43,181 nucleotides of DNA from Candidatus Aminicenantota bacterium (GTDB lineage: Bacteria; Acidobacteriota; Aminicenantia; Aminicenantales; CALLJL01). The notes beneath the pieces are model-generated. The model was not told the DNA's origin and did not search any database. It worked only from the letters and a program-made list of their open reading frames with translations. The stretch lies in contig JAOAFQ010000021.1 in NCBI GenBank assembly GCA_026416195.1, forward strand, positions 1-43,181. The letters are read 5' to 3'. The translations under genes were made by a program, and so were the position numbers. This document shows, piece by piece, positions 41,203 through 43,181 of this stretch (positions are counted from its first letter, which is position 1; each line of letters opens with the position of its first letter).

Positions 41203-43162
41203 TTAAAAGGAATAACGGAAAGACACCTTATAGGTTCGAACGCCACTCATGCCAGTCAGACGGCCATATTCATAAGCAGGAGTGTACGTCCCAGTGGCTA
41301 CACCTTCGGCTGTCGGCCGCCAAGTGCCTCCAGGATTATAGCCATAAGAGAAGGTTCGCTGAGCCAAGGCATTATAAATATCAACGAAAAAGCTTAACCG
41401 ACCAACAGGAAGGAGGAATTCTTTTTCAAGTCGCAAGTCAAGTTCAGGAATAAAACCAGGAGTCCATCTTGAACCGTTGGGCTCAAGCATTACACTCATT
41501 GAGGTCTGAAAGACATTGTTTCGAGTGCACCAATCAGCCGGGGGAATAACACTGACACTTCGGGCATAGGGAGTGCCACTGCCTTGGATGAAGAAGAAAG
41601 AAGCGATGAACCTATATGGTAATTCAACTGTTCCATAGAGTTTGATCACTACAGGCCGATCTTCACTGGCCCGACCATAGCCATTAGTATATTGATTAGG
41701 GTGAGACCCGCCACCAGCAAAGTACATTAGTCTAGAGAAAACGACTGAACCTCCAAGCGACCATCCATCAGCATAACGTTTGTTAAAAACAAATTCTAAA
41801 GCATTATAGACTCGTTTGGAATCAGGTAGATTGGTTTGTAACCAGAAGGGACTAGCCCAAGGCGAAGTTCTGGTCGGATAATAGATTGTTATTTCCTTCT
41901 CAGGGTAATTACCAATCGCCGGCACGATTGTTCGGAAAGGTACCCACCATTCTGGCGCTTGCTCAAGTTTATACCAGAAGCGACCAGTCGCTTTATCGTA
42001 TCGAGCTGAACCATGATAATTGTAGGCTCGACGGAAGATATATTGAACTTGAAGGGCAAAATTCGGCCATAATTCATGATTAATTGAAGCAATTACTTCC
42101 CAATAAGTTGGTGCTTTCTTTTTTGGGTCCACCGTGCTTTTCAGATATTCAACATCAGGCCGAGAGAAAACTGTTCCTGGTTCAGGCTCATATCTATCGA
42201 TTCCTGGCATATCAGGACGACCATTATTATTTAAATCCCACCAGCAGAAATTGTATTGAGCCATAACCGCTGGTGAAACCGCGGAGAACCACATAACAGG
42301 CACAGCTTCAGCGTAACGGGAAACTGCAAATTTTACAGCCGTCTTACCCGTTCCAAAAAGATCATAGGTTACTCCAATTCGCGGCTGGATGACGCCAAAT
42401 TTCATCACATCTTTAATTGGAGGAACGGTAAATGGTCCAAAGGGGTTGAAACCAAGAGAAGGTTCAAGGGTTTGGCCAATAGCAAAGGCAAGACCAGTCG
42501 GATAACCGGTGGTTTTTGCATCTCCTCCCCAACCATCATAATAATCATAACGAACGCCGAGATTAAGGGTCAGGCGGTTGCGAAGGGTGAAAGAATCCTG
42601 AAGGTAGAAGCCAAGACGATATTCAAGGAGGTCTTTCCAGCTATCGCCTTCATTTGGTCCACAGTTGGTTAAGGAAATACGGCCATCACCATAAATGGGG
42701 TGAGCTTCAGTCAAACCATAAAGAGCCCGAAAGTAATAGGGACTGCCATTGTAATAATGCCAAGTTAACGGATTAACCCGAGCATAACCATAGCGATCAA
42801 AGCCATAAACATATTCGACACCAGCTCCAAACTCATGGTTACCGCCAAGATAATTATCCTGGAAATGGGTTAACCGAATTGATCCCTGGATTGTCCGTCG
42901 AGTGATAAAGCTCTGCCAGGTATGAATTCCATTCCAAATGTACCCAGTGTAAAAATCTTGATAGGAAATATTATTGGCGTATTCATCTCTATCTTCAATA
43001 GGGAACCAACGGTTAACATAACCGCCACGAAAATCAATAAAGGTGTTGGGAGTGGCTATCCAAGTAAGGTTACCTGTGGCTGCTCCTACCCAGTTATTCT
43101 TTAAAGTAAAAGTTGATTCCTTAGCTCTTCGGGAACCTGGATCATAGTGCTCTCGGTTAATG
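41203..43162 (-). CDS. TonB-dependent receptor, C-terminal part (N-terminus lost at contig end)
   Basis: About 653 native residues of an outer-membrane receptor barrel; the signal peptide, any regulatory-like domain and the plug lie beyond the assembled end. Barrel strands alternate throughout, for example YLGGNHEFGAGVEYVYGF, LTLNLGVRYDYYDGWGG, IQPRIGVTYDLFGTGKTAVKFAVSRYAEA and LDLRLEKEFLLPVGRLSFFVDIYNALAQRTF. It ends with TYKVSFRYSF, the terminal aromatic signature. It is related to the receptor at 20821-23967, sharing the same late barrel blocks, but is not a near-identical copy. The frame continues to 43179 only because it reads into adapter; those first residues (MCIRD and part of the next codon) are artefact. 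A strong terminator follows the gene. Confidence 0.92.
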
Positions 43163-43181
43163 CTGTCTCTTATACACATCT
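43163..43181. other. Tn5/Nextera mosaic-end adapter sequence (assembly artefact)
   Basis: The last 19 bases are CTGTCTCTTATACACATCT, identical to the Tn5 mosaic end used in Nextera libraries, placed exactly at the contig terminus. They are not genomic sequence of this organism. Confidence 0.97.

Noticed and set aside
20821-43162. The two TonB receptors as a recent duplication
   Set aside because: They share architecture and some late barrel blocks but sequence is clearly different along most of the barrel; family membership explains the likeness.
43163-43181. A genuine Tn5-family transposon end
   Set aside because: Only the bare 19-bp mosaic end is present, exactly at the contig terminus and interrupting a barrel gene mid-frame; library adapter is the simpler explanation.

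Overview
The window looks like bacterial chromosome from a Gram-negative, AT-rich (roughly 40% GC by eye), probably anaerobic heterotroph. Two large TonB-dependent receptors (one with a carboxypeptidase-regulatory-like N-terminal domain), an S9 dipeptidyl peptidase, an exported penicillin-acylase-type hydrolase, an RND efflux operon, a B12-dependent (class II) ribonucleotide reductase and several radical SAM enzymes together suggest the Candidatus Aminicenantota/Acidobacteriota neighbourhood. That placement is inference from gene content; no rRNA is present. I see no phage, IS element, CRISPR array or plasmid function. The right edge is not native: the last 19 bases (43163-43181) are exactly the Tn5/Nextera mosaic-end sequence, so the second receptor gene stops at an untrimmed adapter, and its apparent first residues are artefact.

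Layout. 1-4.9 kb: an ArsR-type regulator running off the left edge, an aldo/keto reductase, a glycosyltransferase fused to a phosphomannose-isomerase-type cupin, an SH3/beta-barrel envelope protein and a SPASM radical SAM enzyme. 5-12.8 kb: a DPP-IV-like peptidase, TruD pseudouridine synthase, MTH1187-type thiamine-binding protein, class II ribonucleotide reductase and a YgiQ radical SAM protein with an apparently leaderless GTG start. 13-18.3 kb: a cytosolic PAS histidine kinase abutting a REC-PAS-GGDEF response regulator, a small membrane protein with a YbjQ protein, a Mut7-C RNase-domain protein, tRNA-Ala(CGC) and a DUF72 protein. 18.4-24 kb: an exported amidohydrolase divergent from a TonB receptor. 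The 625-bp gap between them carries a textbook sigma-54 promoter with three palindromic upstream boxes.

24-34.6 kb: a minus-strand run hyuA-hyuB-MFS transporter-B12 radical SAM protein, divergent from a membrane-anchored glutamate-racemase-like protein and a membrane-anchored penicillin acylase homologue. Read together, these suggest uptake and processing of cyclic amides, acylated amino acids or D-amino acids (inference). 34.7-40.8 kb: a tolC-hlyD-RND tripartite efflux operon. 41.2 kb to the end: the truncated second TonB receptor.

The most unusual items are the sigma-54 promoter with ATTCAA-N4-TTGAAT boxes in front of a TonB receptor, the membrane-anchored MurI-like racemase beside 5-oxoprolinase/hydantoinase genes, and the glycosyltransferase-cupin fusion. 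The adapter at the contig end is the main quality flag. I did not find convincing evidence for a wholly new multi-gene system.
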